From: Thermoanaerobaculia bacterium
GTDB taxonomy: Bacteria; Acidobacteriota; Thermoanaerobaculia; Multivoradales; J023
Length of the DNA stretch: 64,000 nt
NCBI GenBank assembly: GCA_030431255.1
Contig: JAUIJL010000012.1
Location: forward strand, 124,001 to 188,000
Direction of reading: 5' to 3'
Within the stretch, counting starts at the first letter, position 1. Every line of letters begins with the position of its first letter. Below the pieces are notes generated by a model that saw only the letters and a list, made by a program, of their open reading frames with translations, was not told the origin of the DNA and did no database searches. A program made the position numbers and the translations under genes. Below are positions 35,833-45,394 of the stretch, one piece after another.

Positions 35833-37287
35833 CTAGCTTTCGAGCTGATAGCAGGGCCCCTCAGCGGCGTCGGAAGGCGCCTCCGCTCCGCTCACACGCC
35901 CGTCCAAACGAGCCCATACACCCGGTGAAACCAGGATTTTGGATGGCCCCGGGCTGAGAATCCGTTGTCGCAAGCGCTCCGCGGCTGCGACCGGTGGTCC
36001 CCAGATTCCCAATCGGCAACCCCTGCGGCCGAGCACTCCGACCACCGCCGGACCGAAGGCGATGCCAAAACGCAATCCGAGACCGCCATCGATCTCTCTA
36101 GCGTGATGCAGCATCTGCTGGGCACAAGACGCGGCAGCCATGGCCGGATCCGAGGCGCCGGAAAAATCGCCCGCGGCGGCAAGGACTCTGTGGCTGTCGA
36201 TGGATACCAATTGCAGCTTGTGGTTGTCGGAGAAATCCTCGAACGACACCAAGAGCCGCTGCACCGCAGCTAGGGCGGAAAGCGAGTCGGAGCTAGCTTG
36301 GGCGAGCTGAGCGAAATCCGAGGTATCCCACGACAGCACGGTCACCTCAGGGTAGGCCTTGGGCGGTAAGCGCCGACTGCTACGGAGCTCTTCGAGCATC
36401 GGCTGGGGCAACCAGGAACGCATCAGATACTCCGTCCGACGCCGCTCTTGCTCCAGGTGAGCTCGCAAGGTCTCCACTTTGGTCTCGGCCCGCAGCCGGA
36501 AAAGAATCGCATCGAGGCGATGTTTCAGCTCCTCGGTGCGAAAAGGCTGAGAAAGCACCTCATGGGCGCCTTCTTCCAGGCCGGCCGCGGCCTCCGACAC
36601 CAAATCGATGGGGCTGAGGATCAAGAATCCCAAATCCTTGCCCTTCGGATGCCGCTTCAGAACCTGCCAGAGCGGTTGACCTTGGTGCTCCAAGCCGATG
36701 TCGACCAAGGCCAAGTCGTACGTCTGCGAAGCGATCGCCTCCAAGCCCTCTTGGGGATTCCTCGCCAGGGTGAACGAATAACCGAGCCGGCTCAACCGGC
36801 CGGAGAGCATCTCCAGATGCAAGGGCGTGTCGTCGACCACCAACAGATGACCGCCGGTGGGGCTGACGGATCCGGAAGGGGTCTCGTCTGCCGAGGCTTT
36901 GGGCTCGGCGGATTTCTTGGCCGCTTCTTCCAAGAGCTTCTGAACTTTCGCCAACAGCCGAGGCCAGTCGATGGGTTTGGTGTCGTAATCGTCGCAGCCC
37001 GCCTCGAGCGCCTTTTCCGCGTCACCCGACATGGCGTGGGCCGATAGACCGATAATCGGAACCGCCTGGGTTTTCGGATCCCCTTTGATCAGGCGGGTCG
37101 CCTCGTAGCCGTCTAGAATCGGCAACCCGATATCCATCAGGATCAGATCCGGTACCACCCGCGCGGCGGTTTCCACACCGGCCGCGCCGTCTGCCGCCGA
37201 GACGACCTCGAATCCTCGGCGTTTCAGCCGCCGAGAGATCAAGTCCCGGTTCATCTCGTTGTCTTCCACTAAGAGAATTGTCTGCAT
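35833..37287 (-). CDS. Double-receiver protein with a degenerate class III cyclase-like domain
   Basis: The 484-aa order is receiver 1 (1-120; LVEDNEMNRD, MDIGLPILDG, TKPIDW), receiver 2 (about 145-265; VVDDTPLH, VDIGLEHQG), a short coiled coil, then a region about 305-470 resembling adenylate/guanylate cyclases. The last has VTVLSWDTSDFAQLAQ, LRFGIAFGPAVVGVLG and GIWGPPVAAAERLRQRI. An Asp remains at the first metal site, but the Asn of the usual VNLASR motif is Ala and only the Arg is kept, so catalysis is doubtful. It may instead be a pseudo-cyclase or nucleotide sensor. ATG 37287 has AGGAAG upstream. It is the last gene of the sensory cluster starting at 45394. Confidence 0.82.
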   Translation of the reverse strand: MQTILLVEDNEMNRDLISRRLKRRGFEVVSAADGAAGVETAARVVPDLILMDIGLPILDGYEATRLIKGDPKTQAVPIIGLSAHAMSGDAEKALEAGCDDYDTKPIDWPRLLAKVQKLLEEAAKKSAEPKASADETPSGSVSPTGGHLLVVDDTPLHLEMLSGRLSRLGYSFTLARNPQEGLEAIASQTYDLALVDIGLEHQGQPLWQVLKRHPKGKDLGFLILSPIDLVSEAAAGLEEGAHEVLSQPFRTEELKHRLDAILFRLRAETKVETLRAHLEQERRRTEYLMRSWLPQPMLEELRSSRRLPPKAYPEVTVLSWDTSDFAQLAQASSDSLSALAAVQRLLVSFEDFSDNHKLQLVSIDSHRVLAAAGDFSGASDPAMAAASCAQQMLHHAREIDGGLGLRFGIAFGPAVVGVLGRRGCRLGIWGPPVAAAERLRQRILSPGPSKILVSPGVWARLDGRVSGAEAPSDAAEGPCYQLES

Positions 37288-37339
37288 CTCTCACTTCCTG
37301 TGGCGAGGTTCTGATCGATCGTGCGACGCGAAGAGCCGA

Positions 37340-38332
37340 TTAGGGCTCCGTTTGGTCCAGAAGGGTTTCTGCCACCGGCTCCGGATCCGGTAACGCCATG
37401 ATATACGGCAACGGTAAGCGGCTCGGTTTCGCTGGGAGCGTCGGCTCGGCGAGCTCAAAGTCCAAAGCCGGGATCAGGGCCCGTTCGGCATCGGCCGAAG
37501 GGGAGGGCATGAGCGAAAGCTCGGTGCCTCGCACTGCCTCCAAACCCTCAAAACCCAATTGGCCCAACATCGATCTGCCGCCGCCCTGATCGATTCGCCC
37601 GAGGACCGCCACCAGATTTCGCCTCGAAGACTCGTCCACCGCCCCGGAGCGGACCGAGATCAGGGGCAGTGAAATCGGGCTCCCGCGATAAACCACCCTG
37701 AGCTTTGAGCCCAGATTGTCCTGCAAGAGCGGCGAGTGCTCGGCCACCAAAGCGGCTGCCGCTTGGCCGAAGAGCACGTCGGTGACCGCCTCGGAATCGT
37801 CGACCACTTGGCGTAGGGCAGAGAAATAGGTTTCGGGGTCGAGCTCGCTGTTGAAGTCGGAAGCCGCCAAATGACCGAGACTCGAAGCGGTGCGCACCAC
37901 GGTCAGCTCTTGACCCCGCAAATCCGCGAGACGCTGGACCGACGAAGCAGTCGGCACCACCACGACCCGACGATAACTGCCCACGCCATTGAGCATAAAG
38001 CGACCCACGGGCTCCAGCTCAATGGGAGAGCCGCCGAGGAACGACACCTCGCTCAACACCAAGACCACGTTCGGTGTGTCGCGCAGAAAGGCCTGCAGAT
38101 CTTCCTGCTTTCTGAAAATCTCCACCTGCAGATCCACACCCCCCAAGGCCCCCTCCAAGCGCTGGGTCAGCTGGTCTAAACCGATGGCCAGACGGGCGGC
38201 GCTTTCCGCTCGATGAGACGGCAAATGCACCGCAAAGCTGTCCGCGGAGATGGCGGACGTCCCACCAAAAACCGACCACATCAGAAGCGCGAAGACCCTC
38301 AAGGCGTGCGAAGGACGGATGGCAGAAATCAT
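37340..38332 (-). CDS. Periplasmic PhnD-like substrate-binding protein
   Basis: This 330-aa protein has an N-terminal signal sequence (LRVFALLMWSVFGGTSAISA). Its type II periplasmic-binding fold is similar to PhnD/phosphate-phosphonate binders: FRKQEDLQAFLRDTP, VVVVPTASSVQRLADLRGQELTVV, VLFGQAAAALVAEHSPLL. There is no ABC permease or ATPase nearby, so it more likely senses than transports. ATG 38332 overlaps the stop of the TPR gene (ATGA). Comparable stand-alone proteins partner with membrane kinases; here the nearest is the CHASE8 hybrid kinase at 43067. Confidence 0.8.
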   Translation of the reverse strand: MISAIRPSHALRVFALLMWSVFGGTSAISADSFAVHLPSHRAESAARLAIGLDQLTQRLEGALGGVDLQVEIFRKQEDLQAFLRDTPNVVLVLSEVSFLGGSPIELEPVGRFMLNGVGSYRRVVVVPTASSVQRLADLRGQELTVVRTASSLGHLAASDFNSELDPETYFSALRQVVDDSEAVTDVLFGQAAAALVAEHSPLLQDNLGSKLRVVYRGSPISLPLISVRSGAVDESSRRNLVAVLGRIDQGGGRSMLGQLGFEGLEAVRGTELSLMPSPSADAERALIPALDFELAEPTLPAKPSRLPLPYIMALPDPEPVAETLLDQTEP

Positions 38333-40785
38333 CGGTAGAGCTCCCGGAGTCGATCGACCCAAACCTGAGCTTCTGAGCGTCTGGCACCGCCCTCGCGAAG
38401 ATAGGCTTCATAGAGCTCCAGGGCGGCTTGGGGATCCTTTTTTTCGTCGTGCAGCAGGATCGCCAAATTGAGGGTCGCCTCACTGAAACCCGACCGGGCC
38501 GAGCGAAAGCTTTCTTCCGCTTCGGCGAGATTGCCGATCCGACTCCAAGCGATGCCCAAATTATTCAGAGCCACCTTCGACCACTCTGCGGACGGCGCTC
38601 GGCTCAGAGCCTGCTGGAGGGACGCTTGGGCTCCGCGGGCGTCGTTCCGCGCCAAAAGTGCCGAGCCCTCGATGAAGGACGCTAGGGCCGATTGGGCAAT
38701 GTCGGCGCTGGGGTCGCCTAAAACCGAACGCGCTCTCGCCAGGGCCCGGCCAGGATTCTTGCTCAGCTGAGCGGCCCCGTCATCCAGCCAGGCCGAGCGC
38801 AACAAAGCAGCGGCGTAATCGCAGATGTCTTGGGTGGTGGCACCCTGGACCACCCATGCCTTGCCCGACATTCTGCCGACGGGCCCGGCTGCCGGAGCCT
38901 CACAGCTCTCCATGGCCGACTGCAATCGATCGATCGCGCGGCCCGTGGCGCTGGGTGAGCGGGCCCCCAGCTCTAGGCTCGCCAACGCGATTTGTAGCAG
39001 CGGGCCGTCGACATCGGTGTGCTCAGCCTGCTCCAGCCGAGACCGCGCTCCAGCCTCCTGCCCGACCGCCCAGGCCAAGATGCCTTTCAGACCGTCGACC
39101 TCGGGGGAAGGCGCCAGGCCGTCCAGCTGGGCCAGGGCGTCGGCAAGCTCGCCGCGTCCGGCCAAAACCGCAGCCGCGACGCCAGGGCCGGCCTCCCCTA
39201 CCGCACCGAAATCACCGCGGCCGAGATCACCGCGGTCGACCTCGCCGTGGCCGAGCTGCCATGACGCCAACCCTAGGGCGGTGTCGATCCAGGCCCGTTG
39301 ATCCACGGGCAGCTGCGGATTGGAGGAAAGGGCGGCGAGCTCGCGGCGGGCGTCGCCCCAGCGACCCGCCTGCAAGTGCATCAGCGCCAAATTTCGGCGA
39401 ATGGGCCAGAGGCTCGGGCGCTCCCCGTGGGCGTCTTTGATCGACTGCAGGACTCGAAATTGAGCTTCAGCATCCCCCCGTGCCTCCTCGACCGCCAGCA
39501 CCTCCAACTGGGTGGACAATTCTTCGGGGCGCAGCTCCAGGCTTCGATGCAACGCCTCCCGGGCCTCCTCATGCCTCCCACGTCGACGTAGCACGGAGCC
39601 GAATTCCTTCAACACCTCCGGATCCGACGGTGCCTCCGCCAGGACCTGACGAAAGACCTGCTCGGCATCGGCTACCCTGCCCAGATCCGTGTAGCAGCGG
39701 GCCAACCCCTCCATGGCGCGCATGCGCTCGTCCGCCTGCAGCTTGCGCAATCCCTTCTCGAACCAATCTACGGCCTGCTCGCATTGGCCTTGCCGATGCC
39801 GGATTTCCCCAAGCTGCACATAGGCGAGCGACAAGCCTTCGTCCAAACCCACTGCTCGCTCGTAGGCCTGGGCTGCCCGATCCCACTGCTCCAGCTGAAC
39901 ATAGGCGAAACCAAGGTTCAGCTGAGCGTCCGCCAGGGTCGGATCCACCTGAGAGGCGATCTGATAGGCCTCGACCGCCTGACCCCACTCCTCCAATTGG
40001 GAATAGGCGGCGCCGAGATTCGAATAGGCCACGGCATGGATCGAATCGATGCTCTGGCCTTTCACCAGGGCGTCGCTGAGGGGTTTCAGGGCTTGCTCGT
40101 AGGCTTTCTTCGCATCGGGATAACGTCCCAGCTCGACCCACACCGCGCCCAGGTTATAAAGCGCTCGGGTCTGACCCGGGTCTAGATCAGCAGCCTTCTC
40201 AAAGGCGACGACCGCCTCCTTCAGGCGCCCCAGACGATGCAATTGGTTGCCCAAAGCGAATTGAATGCGAGCGGATTTGGGCTCGAGACGCTCCGCCTTC
40301 CGGAGCGCCGCCAGGGCTTGCTCGTGCGCTTCCAACCGAGCCAGACCGCCGGCTTGGACTTGCAGGAGGTCGGCGGCCTCGCCGTTCGCCTCGATCGCCG
40401 CCGTGATGTGCGCCACCGCGGCCGACGGATCGTCCAAACGCAGGCACACCACCGCGGCGTTGTAGAGCAAGTCGCGATTACCGGGGCTGACACCGATTCC
40501 GGCCTCAAAGACCTCTTTGGCACCGGCCATATCCCCATTGCGGGCCAGGGTAGCCCCCAGGTCCAAATAGACCTGCACCGTTTCAGGCCCCAGCCTTCGG
40601 GCTTCCTTGAACACCTCGATTGCTTCGTCGAAACGATCTTGGCGCAGGTGGCGATTGCCTTCTTCCAGAAGCCGACGCACCACCTCGGGAATATCTTGGG
40701 CAGAGCCGGGCGGCGGACCCGCCCAAGACAAGCACAACACCAACATCCACAACACGTGTCGAGCCGCTCGGATCGTCAATTTCAT
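38329..40785 (-). CDS. Secreted TPR-repeat protein
   Basis: This 818-aa protein has a signal peptide (HVLWMLVLCLSWAGPPPGSAQ) and at least twelve tetratricopeptide repeats, the first dozen regular (for example AEANGDMAGAKEVFEAGIGVSPGNRDLLYNAAV-type units at 34-residue intervals) and the later ones degenerate. A long insertion around 520-640 includes a low-complexity DRGDLGRGDFG stretch. It is probably a periplasmic scaffold. ATG 40785 lies 23 bases after the TonB receptor stop, and the PhnD-like gene overlaps its end, so the three are one transcription unit. Confidence 0.9.
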   Translation of the reverse strand: MKLTIRAARHVLWMLVLCLSWAGPPPGSAQDIPEVVRRLLEEGNRHLRQDRFDEAIEVFKEARRLGPETVQVYLDLGATLARNGDMAGAKEVFEAGIGVSPGNRDLLYNAAVVCLRLDDPSAAVAHITAAIEANGEAADLLQVQAGGLARLEAHEQALAALRKAERLEPKSARIQFALGNQLHRLGRLKEAVVAFEKAADLDPGQTRALYNLGAVWVELGRYPDAKKAYEQALKPLSDALVKGQSIDSIHAVAYSNLGAAYSQLEEWGQAVEAYQIASQVDPTLADAQLNLGFAYVQLEQWDRAAQAYERAVGLDEGLSLAYVQLGEIRHRQGQCEQAVDWFEKGLRKLQADERMRAMEGLARCYTDLGRVADAEQVFRQVLAEAPSDPEVLKEFGSVLRRRGRHEEAREALHRSLELRPEELSTQLEVLAVEEARGDAEAQFRVLQSIKDAHGERPSLWPIRRNLALMHLQAGRWGDARRELAALSSNPQLPVDQRAWIDTALGLASWQLGHGEVDRGDLGRGDFGAVGEAGPGVAAAVLAGRGELADALAQLDGLAPSPEVDGLKGILAWAVGQEAGARSRLEQAEHTDVDGPLLQIALASLELGARSPSATGRAIDRLQSAMESCEAPAAGPVGRMSGKAWVVQGATTQDICDYAAALLRSAWLDDGAAQLSKNPGRALARARSVLGDPSADIAQSALASFIEGSALLARNDARGAQASLQQALSRAPSAEWSKVALNNLGIAWSRIGNLAEAEESFRSARSGFSEATLNLAILLHDEKKDPQAALELYEAYLREGGARRSEAQVWVDRLRELYR

Positions 40786-40808
40786 CTTCCGACTGCAGGG
40801 CCGTCGCT

Positions 40809-42908
40809 TCAGTAGCGCAGCTCCACTGCTCCAAAAAAGGTCGTACCGGGGCGAGCCATGTCGATCGGCAAGAACGTCTCGACGATCTCCTCGTCGAGCA
40901 GATTCTTACCGTAGATCGAGAACCTCAAAGCCTCACCGGCATTTCCCCAACGCCAAGGCGCATCCCAGCTCAGCCTGAGATCCACCATCGTATAACCATC
41001 CAAGGTCACCGGACCGGTTCCGGCGAAATTCCAGGCGCTCGGGCCCAGCACGTCGTCTCTCCATTGCACCTCAAGGGCCCCTCGAAAACCCCGGAAAGGG
41101 CCGAAATAGGCACCGAGATTCACCTTGGTCTCCGGAGAATAGAGGAATTCGATGGTTTTGCCACTGGAATCCACCAAATTGCCGTCTTGCTCGTTGTCCT
41201 GATAGGCGACATTGAAGAAACCCGTAAACCGCTCGGAAGGTCGCCACCGAAGCTCCAGCTCGGCGCCGCGAATGGTCGCCGTATCGGGATGGTTCTCGGA
41301 AGTCACCACCGTCGGTCCTTGCCCGCGGATGAACGCCAGCACGATGAAATCTTCCACTTCCGATTGATAGAGGTCCAATTTGGCGGAGAGCGCATCGCTG
41401 ATCCGCCGCTCGAAACCTAGATCGAAGGTGCTGATCTTCTCCGGCTGGAGATCTGGGTTGGGGCCGAAGACGGAATTCGGGAAGGTCGCAAACGGAGTCC
41501 GAATGCTGAAGAACCAAGCGTCGTTATAGAGCTCGTTGAAATTGGGAAAGCGGAAGGCCTGCGACCAGCCGGAGCGCAACACCCATTGATCGTCGGGATT
41601 GAATACCACCGACACCCGGGGAGACACCTCGTTTTCGAAGAGGTCGTTCGAGCCGTCGAATCGGGCTCCCACGGTCAACGTCACGCGATCGTCCGCCAGG
41701 GAGATCTGATCCTGCACATAGGCGGCGATCTTGGTGTATTCGAGCACCACCCGCGAATCTTCACCGGGAGTCAGCAGCTGCTCTTGATGGTCACCGGTGT
41801 CCACCCGCCGGGCTTCCACACCGAGCAGAATGTCGTGAGAAGGAAGGGTTCGGATGTTGAGCCGGAAATCCCCGATACCCTGAAAACCGTGGTCCCGGGT
41901 CTCACTGAACGTCGGATTCTGGGGCTGAGCGTGACAGGCGGAGCATTGGGAGCCCTTGCGTTGGGCGTAGGAAAGATCGGCATCGAAGACAATGCCCGGC
42001 CGAATTTCATGGCTCGCCTTGAAAGCGAAGATATCGACCGTCTGCTCCACCGTTTCGACGCTCTCGAAGACGGCTCCCGGGATGAAACCCAAGGGAATCG
42101 AGAATCCGTCGGCTTCGTCCTCGTGACGATAGTAGGACACCTCGAAATTCTTGTAGGAACCCTTGAGGTAGACGTCGCTGCCCTTAACCTCCGCGCCGCT
42201 CTCGAACCAAAAAGCCACCGGCAGCTGCCCTTGTTGCGCACGGGCCGAAATCAAGAAGTCGCCGTCACCGACGCTCTTGCCGTAGACGGCTCCGATGCTC
42301 CGGCTTTCCAGGTCGCCGCCGAAGACTTCCACCTCGGCCCCCTGCAAATCCTCACCGGAAAGGGTCACGATGTTGATCACACCCCAATAGGCGTTTTCAC
42401 CGTAGAGGCTCGACCCGGGCCCGCGCACCACTTCGATGCGTTTGATGTTCTGCAACATGAAGAAATCGAAACCGGGATGCTGCGGAAAACCGCCCTTATT
42501 CCAAGAGTTGTAGGGCACGCCGTCGATCAACAACAACACACGGCTGGTGAACGGATTCTGGCCGAAGCTGCGCATGTCGATGGTCTGCACCATGGGATTC
42601 CACCGCACGTTGACGCCACCGACCAAGCGCAAGAGCTCGGGAATCGTCCGGGCTCCGGATTCCTGGATTTGCTTGGCGCTGATCACAGTCACCGCGCCCG
42701 GCGCCTTGGACAGCGGAATCTCGGTTTTGGTGGCGGCCTGAATGGTGAATTCCTCCTCACCGAAAAGCGTGACACCACCGATACCGCTTTGGCTGTTGTT
42801 GGCCCAAGCCGAGGCCATCGGCACAAGCCAAGCCAACACAAAGCCGACGAATATTTGCCGCGGAAAAGACGGGCAAAGCTTGGAGGAAGCTTGAGGATGG
42901 GCTTTCAT
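40809..42908 (-). CDS. TonB-dependent outer-membrane receptor
   Basis: This 699-aa protein has a signal peptide (FVGFVLAWLVPMASAWA) and a plug domain with KAPGAVTVISAKQIQESGARTI-type sequence, LLLIDGVPYNSWNKG and VVRGPGSSLYGENAYWGVINI. The beta-barrel ends in an aromatic C-terminus (FFGAVELRY). An extracellular-loop-like region contains CSACH (C322 to H326), a CxxCH haem-binding-type motif rare in such barrels. The start is ATG 42908 with AGGA upstream; an upstream extension to 43001 is rejected because the signal peptide begins at MKAHPQ. The substrate is unknown. Energy would come from a TonB such as that at 50360. Confidence 0.94.
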   Translation of the reverse strand: MKAHPQASSKLCPSFPRQIFVGFVLAWLVPMASAWANNSQSGIGGVTLFGEEEFTIQAATKTEIPLSKAPGAVTVISAKQIQESGARTIPELLRLVGGVNVRWNPMVQTIDMRSFGQNPFTSRVLLLIDGVPYNSWNKGGFPQHPGFDFFMLQNIKRIEVVRGPGSSLYGENAYWGVINIVTLSGEDLQGAEVEVFGGDLESRSIGAVYGKSVGDGDFLISARAQQGQLPVAFWFESGAEVKGSDVYLKGSYKNFEVSYYRHEDEADGFSIPLGFIPGAVFESVETVEQTVDIFAFKASHEIRPGIVFDADLSYAQRKGSQCSACHAQPQNPTFSETRDHGFQGIGDFRLNIRTLPSHDILLGVEARRVDTGDHQEQLLTPGEDSRVVLEYTKIAAYVQDQISLADDRVTLTVGARFDGSNDLFENEVSPRVSVVFNPDDQWVLRSGWSQAFRFPNFNELYNDAWFFSIRTPFATFPNSVFGPNPDLQPEKISTFDLGFERRISDALSAKLDLYQSEVEDFIVLAFIRGQGPTVVTSENHPDTATIRGAELELRWRPSERFTGFFNVAYQDNEQDGNLVDSSGKTIEFLYSPETKVNLGAYFGPFRGFRGALEVQWRDDVLGPSAWNFAGTGPVTLDGYTMVDLRLSWDAPWRWGNAGEALRFSIYGKNLLDEEIVETFLPIDMARPGTTFFGAVELRY

Positions 42909-42972
42909 TCCTGGTCTCCGAAAAACAGGTCTCCAAAAAGATCGCGAGCTCACCGACAGCCAGACTCGTATC

Positions 42973-43036
42973 CAGTCAGACTCGCACACAGTCACAATCA
43001 CACACGGTCACAATCACACACGGTCACACTCGCACA
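42973..43036. repeat. Four 16-bp tandem repeats upstream of the TonB receptor gene
   Basis: Units start at 42973, 42989, 43005 and 43021; the middle two read CAGTCACAATCACACA and CGGTCACAATCACACA. They fill the 158-bp gap between the hybrid kinase stop and the receptor start and could bind a regulator or vary by slippage. Confidence 0.8.
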
Positions 43037-43066
43037 ATCACTACAGAGCCAACGAATCTGATTCCC

Positions 43067-45394
43067 TCATCTTCTCAGGCTCAACCGGGCCAACGATTGG
43101 ATTTCTTCTTTGAGCTCGGGCAGCGAATAAGCGCTCTTCTGCAGCACTCTCTCGACCCCACCGTTGAGGCGAGACCTTTCTTCGGGACCTAGATCCATGG
43201 CGGTCAGCACCACCACCGGGATCTCACGCCAACTGGTGTTCTTGCGCAAATGGCCCAAGAAGGTGAAGCCGTCCATCTGCGGCATAATCAGATCCAGGAG
43301 AATCAGGGCAGGTTGCTGCTCGCCGACTTTGCGCAAACCGGCGACTCCGTTTTCCGCCTCCTCGACCCGCCAGCCCTGCTCCTCCAGGACCTTCCTGAGC
43401 ATCTCCCGTTGCCGCTCGTCGTCTTCGAGGATCAAACCCAGGGGATTCTCTCCGTCACCTCGATGCTTAGCCAAGAGCGCCGCCAGCTTGCCGCGATCGA
43501 TAGGCTTGCTGAGGTACTCCGCTCCCATGGCGATACCTTTTTCCCGCTCGTCGGAGACGCTGATCATGATCACCGGGATTTGCGCCAGCTCGGGATCCTC
43601 CTGAATCACCGACAACACCTCCCAGCCGTCCATGGCCGGCATCTGTACGTCGAGGGTGATCAGATCGGGTTTGTGCTCTCTCGCCAGTGACAGCCCTAGC
43701 TCACCGCTGGCCGCGGTGATGACGCTGAACCCTTGGCTTTGCAGCAGGTCCCGCAGCAGCTCGTGGATGGTGACGTCGTCGTCGATCACCAAGGCCCTGC
43801 GTTGGAGCTCGAAGCTACCGCTGATGCGCCCGGAGCGCCGGCGGGAGACCCGTTGCCATTCCCCCGTGTCGATACGGCCGGAATCCGTGGTCTGCTGAGC
43901 CTTCTCCACTCGCCGCGGCAACCAAACGGTGAAGACGGAACCCTTGCCCAGCTCGCTCTCGGCATCGATCCAGCCTCCCATCAGCTCACAGAATCGCTTG
44001 CACAAGGCAAGACCCAACCCCGTGCCGCCGTAATTTCTGGCGGTCGATGCATCGGCCTGGGAGAACGGTTTGAACAGGCGCTGCATTTGGTCCTCGGTCA
44101 TGCCGATGCCCGAATCCCGGACTCGAAAAACCACCCACTCGGCGCCGAATTCCACCGAGGTCTCCACCTCCAGGGTGACCTTGCCGCGCTCGGTGAATTT
44201 GGCGGCGTTGGAGAGCAGATTGAAGAGGATCTGACGGGTCTTGGTGAGGTCCGCTTCCACGACCCCGACCTCCGGTGAGCATCGCACCTCGAGCTGGTTG
44301 CTCTTTCGCTCCACCAGCGGCGCTACCGTGGATGCCACATCCGACACCAGGTGGGGTACGTCGAAGCTCTCCACAAAGAGCTCCATCTTGCCCGCTTCGA
44401 CCTTGGAAAGGTCCAGAATGCTGTTGATCAAACCGAGGAGATGCTTGCCCGCCGATTTGATTTTGTTGAGGTCCGGCAAGAAGTCATTGAGGCCCATTTC
44501 CTGAGCATCGTCCTCCAAGATCTCGCTGTAGCCGATGATCGCCGTCAATGGTGTCCGCAGCTCATGGCTCATGCTGGCCAAGAAAACACTCTTGGATCGA
44601 TTGGCCTGCTCCGCCAGATCGCGGGCGTCCCGCAGCTCCGCATCGCGCTTCTGGATTTGGGCCAGCATCTCGTTGAAGCTGTCGGTGAGGCTGCCGATCT
44701 CATCGTCACCACGGCGCTCCGCCCGCAGGGAATAGTCTTTGCGCACGGAAACTGCCCGAGCCACTTTCGCCAGCCGTAGCACCGGCACGGAAACCGACCG
44801 CTGAAGATAGGACGCCACCATCAGCGCGATCCATGACACCCCGAGCAACACCGCCACCAAGATCTTGGAATAGTCGGTCAGGCGCTGTCGGATCTCGTCC
44901 AAGTTGGCACGAATGACGAACGAGCCCACTTCCCGGCTGCGGAAAAAGAGCGACCGATGCACCTCGAGCACCTCAGCGCCGGTCTCGTCGGAAAGAAAGC
45001 GGTGGCCGTCGCCCCCGACCTCGGCGGGACGCTCCGAGGGCCACGTGCGACCGTCGCGGACGAACTCCGCCACCTTATTCTGCTCGTCGTCGTAGACCGC
45101 GGCGGTAATGACGTTGGGCTGCATCTCCAAGCCGGCCAAGATCTGATTCGCCAGCTCGTGATCATTGAAGACCAGCGCGTTGGTGACCGTAGCCTTTAAC
45201 GTATCCGCCAAAGTTCCTTGATCCTGAACCAGCTTTCCCCGAAACGAGTTATAGCTGTAGACAAAGAAGGCGGCAGAGGCCAAGAGGAGGGCCAACACGG
45301 AGGTGATCGTCATGATCACCATCAAGCGGCGCTTAATCGACAAGCGTTGCAAGTCGAAGAGGGACAATTTCACTCTCCTTCGAAAACGAGTCAC
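43067..45394 (-). CDS. CHASE8-HAMP hybrid sensor histidine kinase with two receivers
   Basis: This 775-aa inner-membrane protein has a first helix (MVIMTITSVLALLLASAAFFVYSY), a CHASE8-type periplasmic domain (about 40-170; TVTNALVFNDHELANQIL, ITAAVYDD), a second helix (ILVAVLLGVSWIALMVASYL) and HAMP. HisKA (ASMSHELRTPLTAIIGYSE), HATPase_c (DSGIGMTEDQ; GGTGLGLALCKRF) and two C-terminal receivers (LDVQMPAMDGWE; LDLIMPQMDGFT) follow. CHASE8 is the input domain of YfiN-type proteins, which are controlled by small periplasmic partners. The start may be GTG 45394 or 45373. First gene of the minus-strand cluster to 35833. Confidence 0.93.
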   Translation of the reverse strand: MTRFRRRVKLSLFDLQRLSIKRRLMVIMTITSVLALLLASAAFFVYSYNSFRGKLVQDQGTLADTLKATVTNALVFNDHELANQILAGLEMQPNVITAAVYDDEQNKVAEFVRDGRTWPSERPAEVGGDGHRFLSDETGAEVLEVHRSLFFRSREVGSFVIRANLDEIRQRLTDYSKILVAVLLGVSWIALMVASYLQRSVSVPVLRLAKVARAVSVRKDYSLRAERRGDDEIGSLTDSFNEMLAQIQKRDAELRDARDLAEQANRSKSVFLASMSHELRTPLTAIIGYSEILEDDAQEMGLNDFLPDLNKIKSAGKHLLGLINSILDLSKVEAGKMELFVESFDVPHLVSDVASTVAPLVERKSNQLEVRCSPEVGVVEADLTKTRQILFNLLSNAAKFTERGKVTLEVETSVEFGAEWVVFRVRDSGIGMTEDQMQRLFKPFSQADASTARNYGGTGLGLALCKRFCELMGGWIDAESELGKGSVFTVWLPRRVEKAQQTTDSGRIDTGEWQRVSRRRSGRISGSFELQRRALVIDDDVTIHELLRDLLQSQGFSVITAASGELGLSLAREHKPDLITLDVQMPAMDGWEVLSVIQEDPELAQIPVIMISVSDEREKGIAMGAEYLSKPIDRGKLAALLAKHRGDGENPLGLILEDDERQREMLRKVLEEQGWRVEEAENGVAGLRKVGEQQPALILLDLIMPQMDGFTFLGHLRKNTSWREIPVVVLTAMDLGPEERSRLNGGVERVLQKSAYSLPELKEEIQSLARLSLRR

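Noticed and set aside
41586-43061. Plus-strand frame of 491 codons opposite the TonB receptor gene
   Set aside because: Shadow of a clear receptor gene; includes the repeat array as low-complexity HSHNHTRSQSHT-type sequence.
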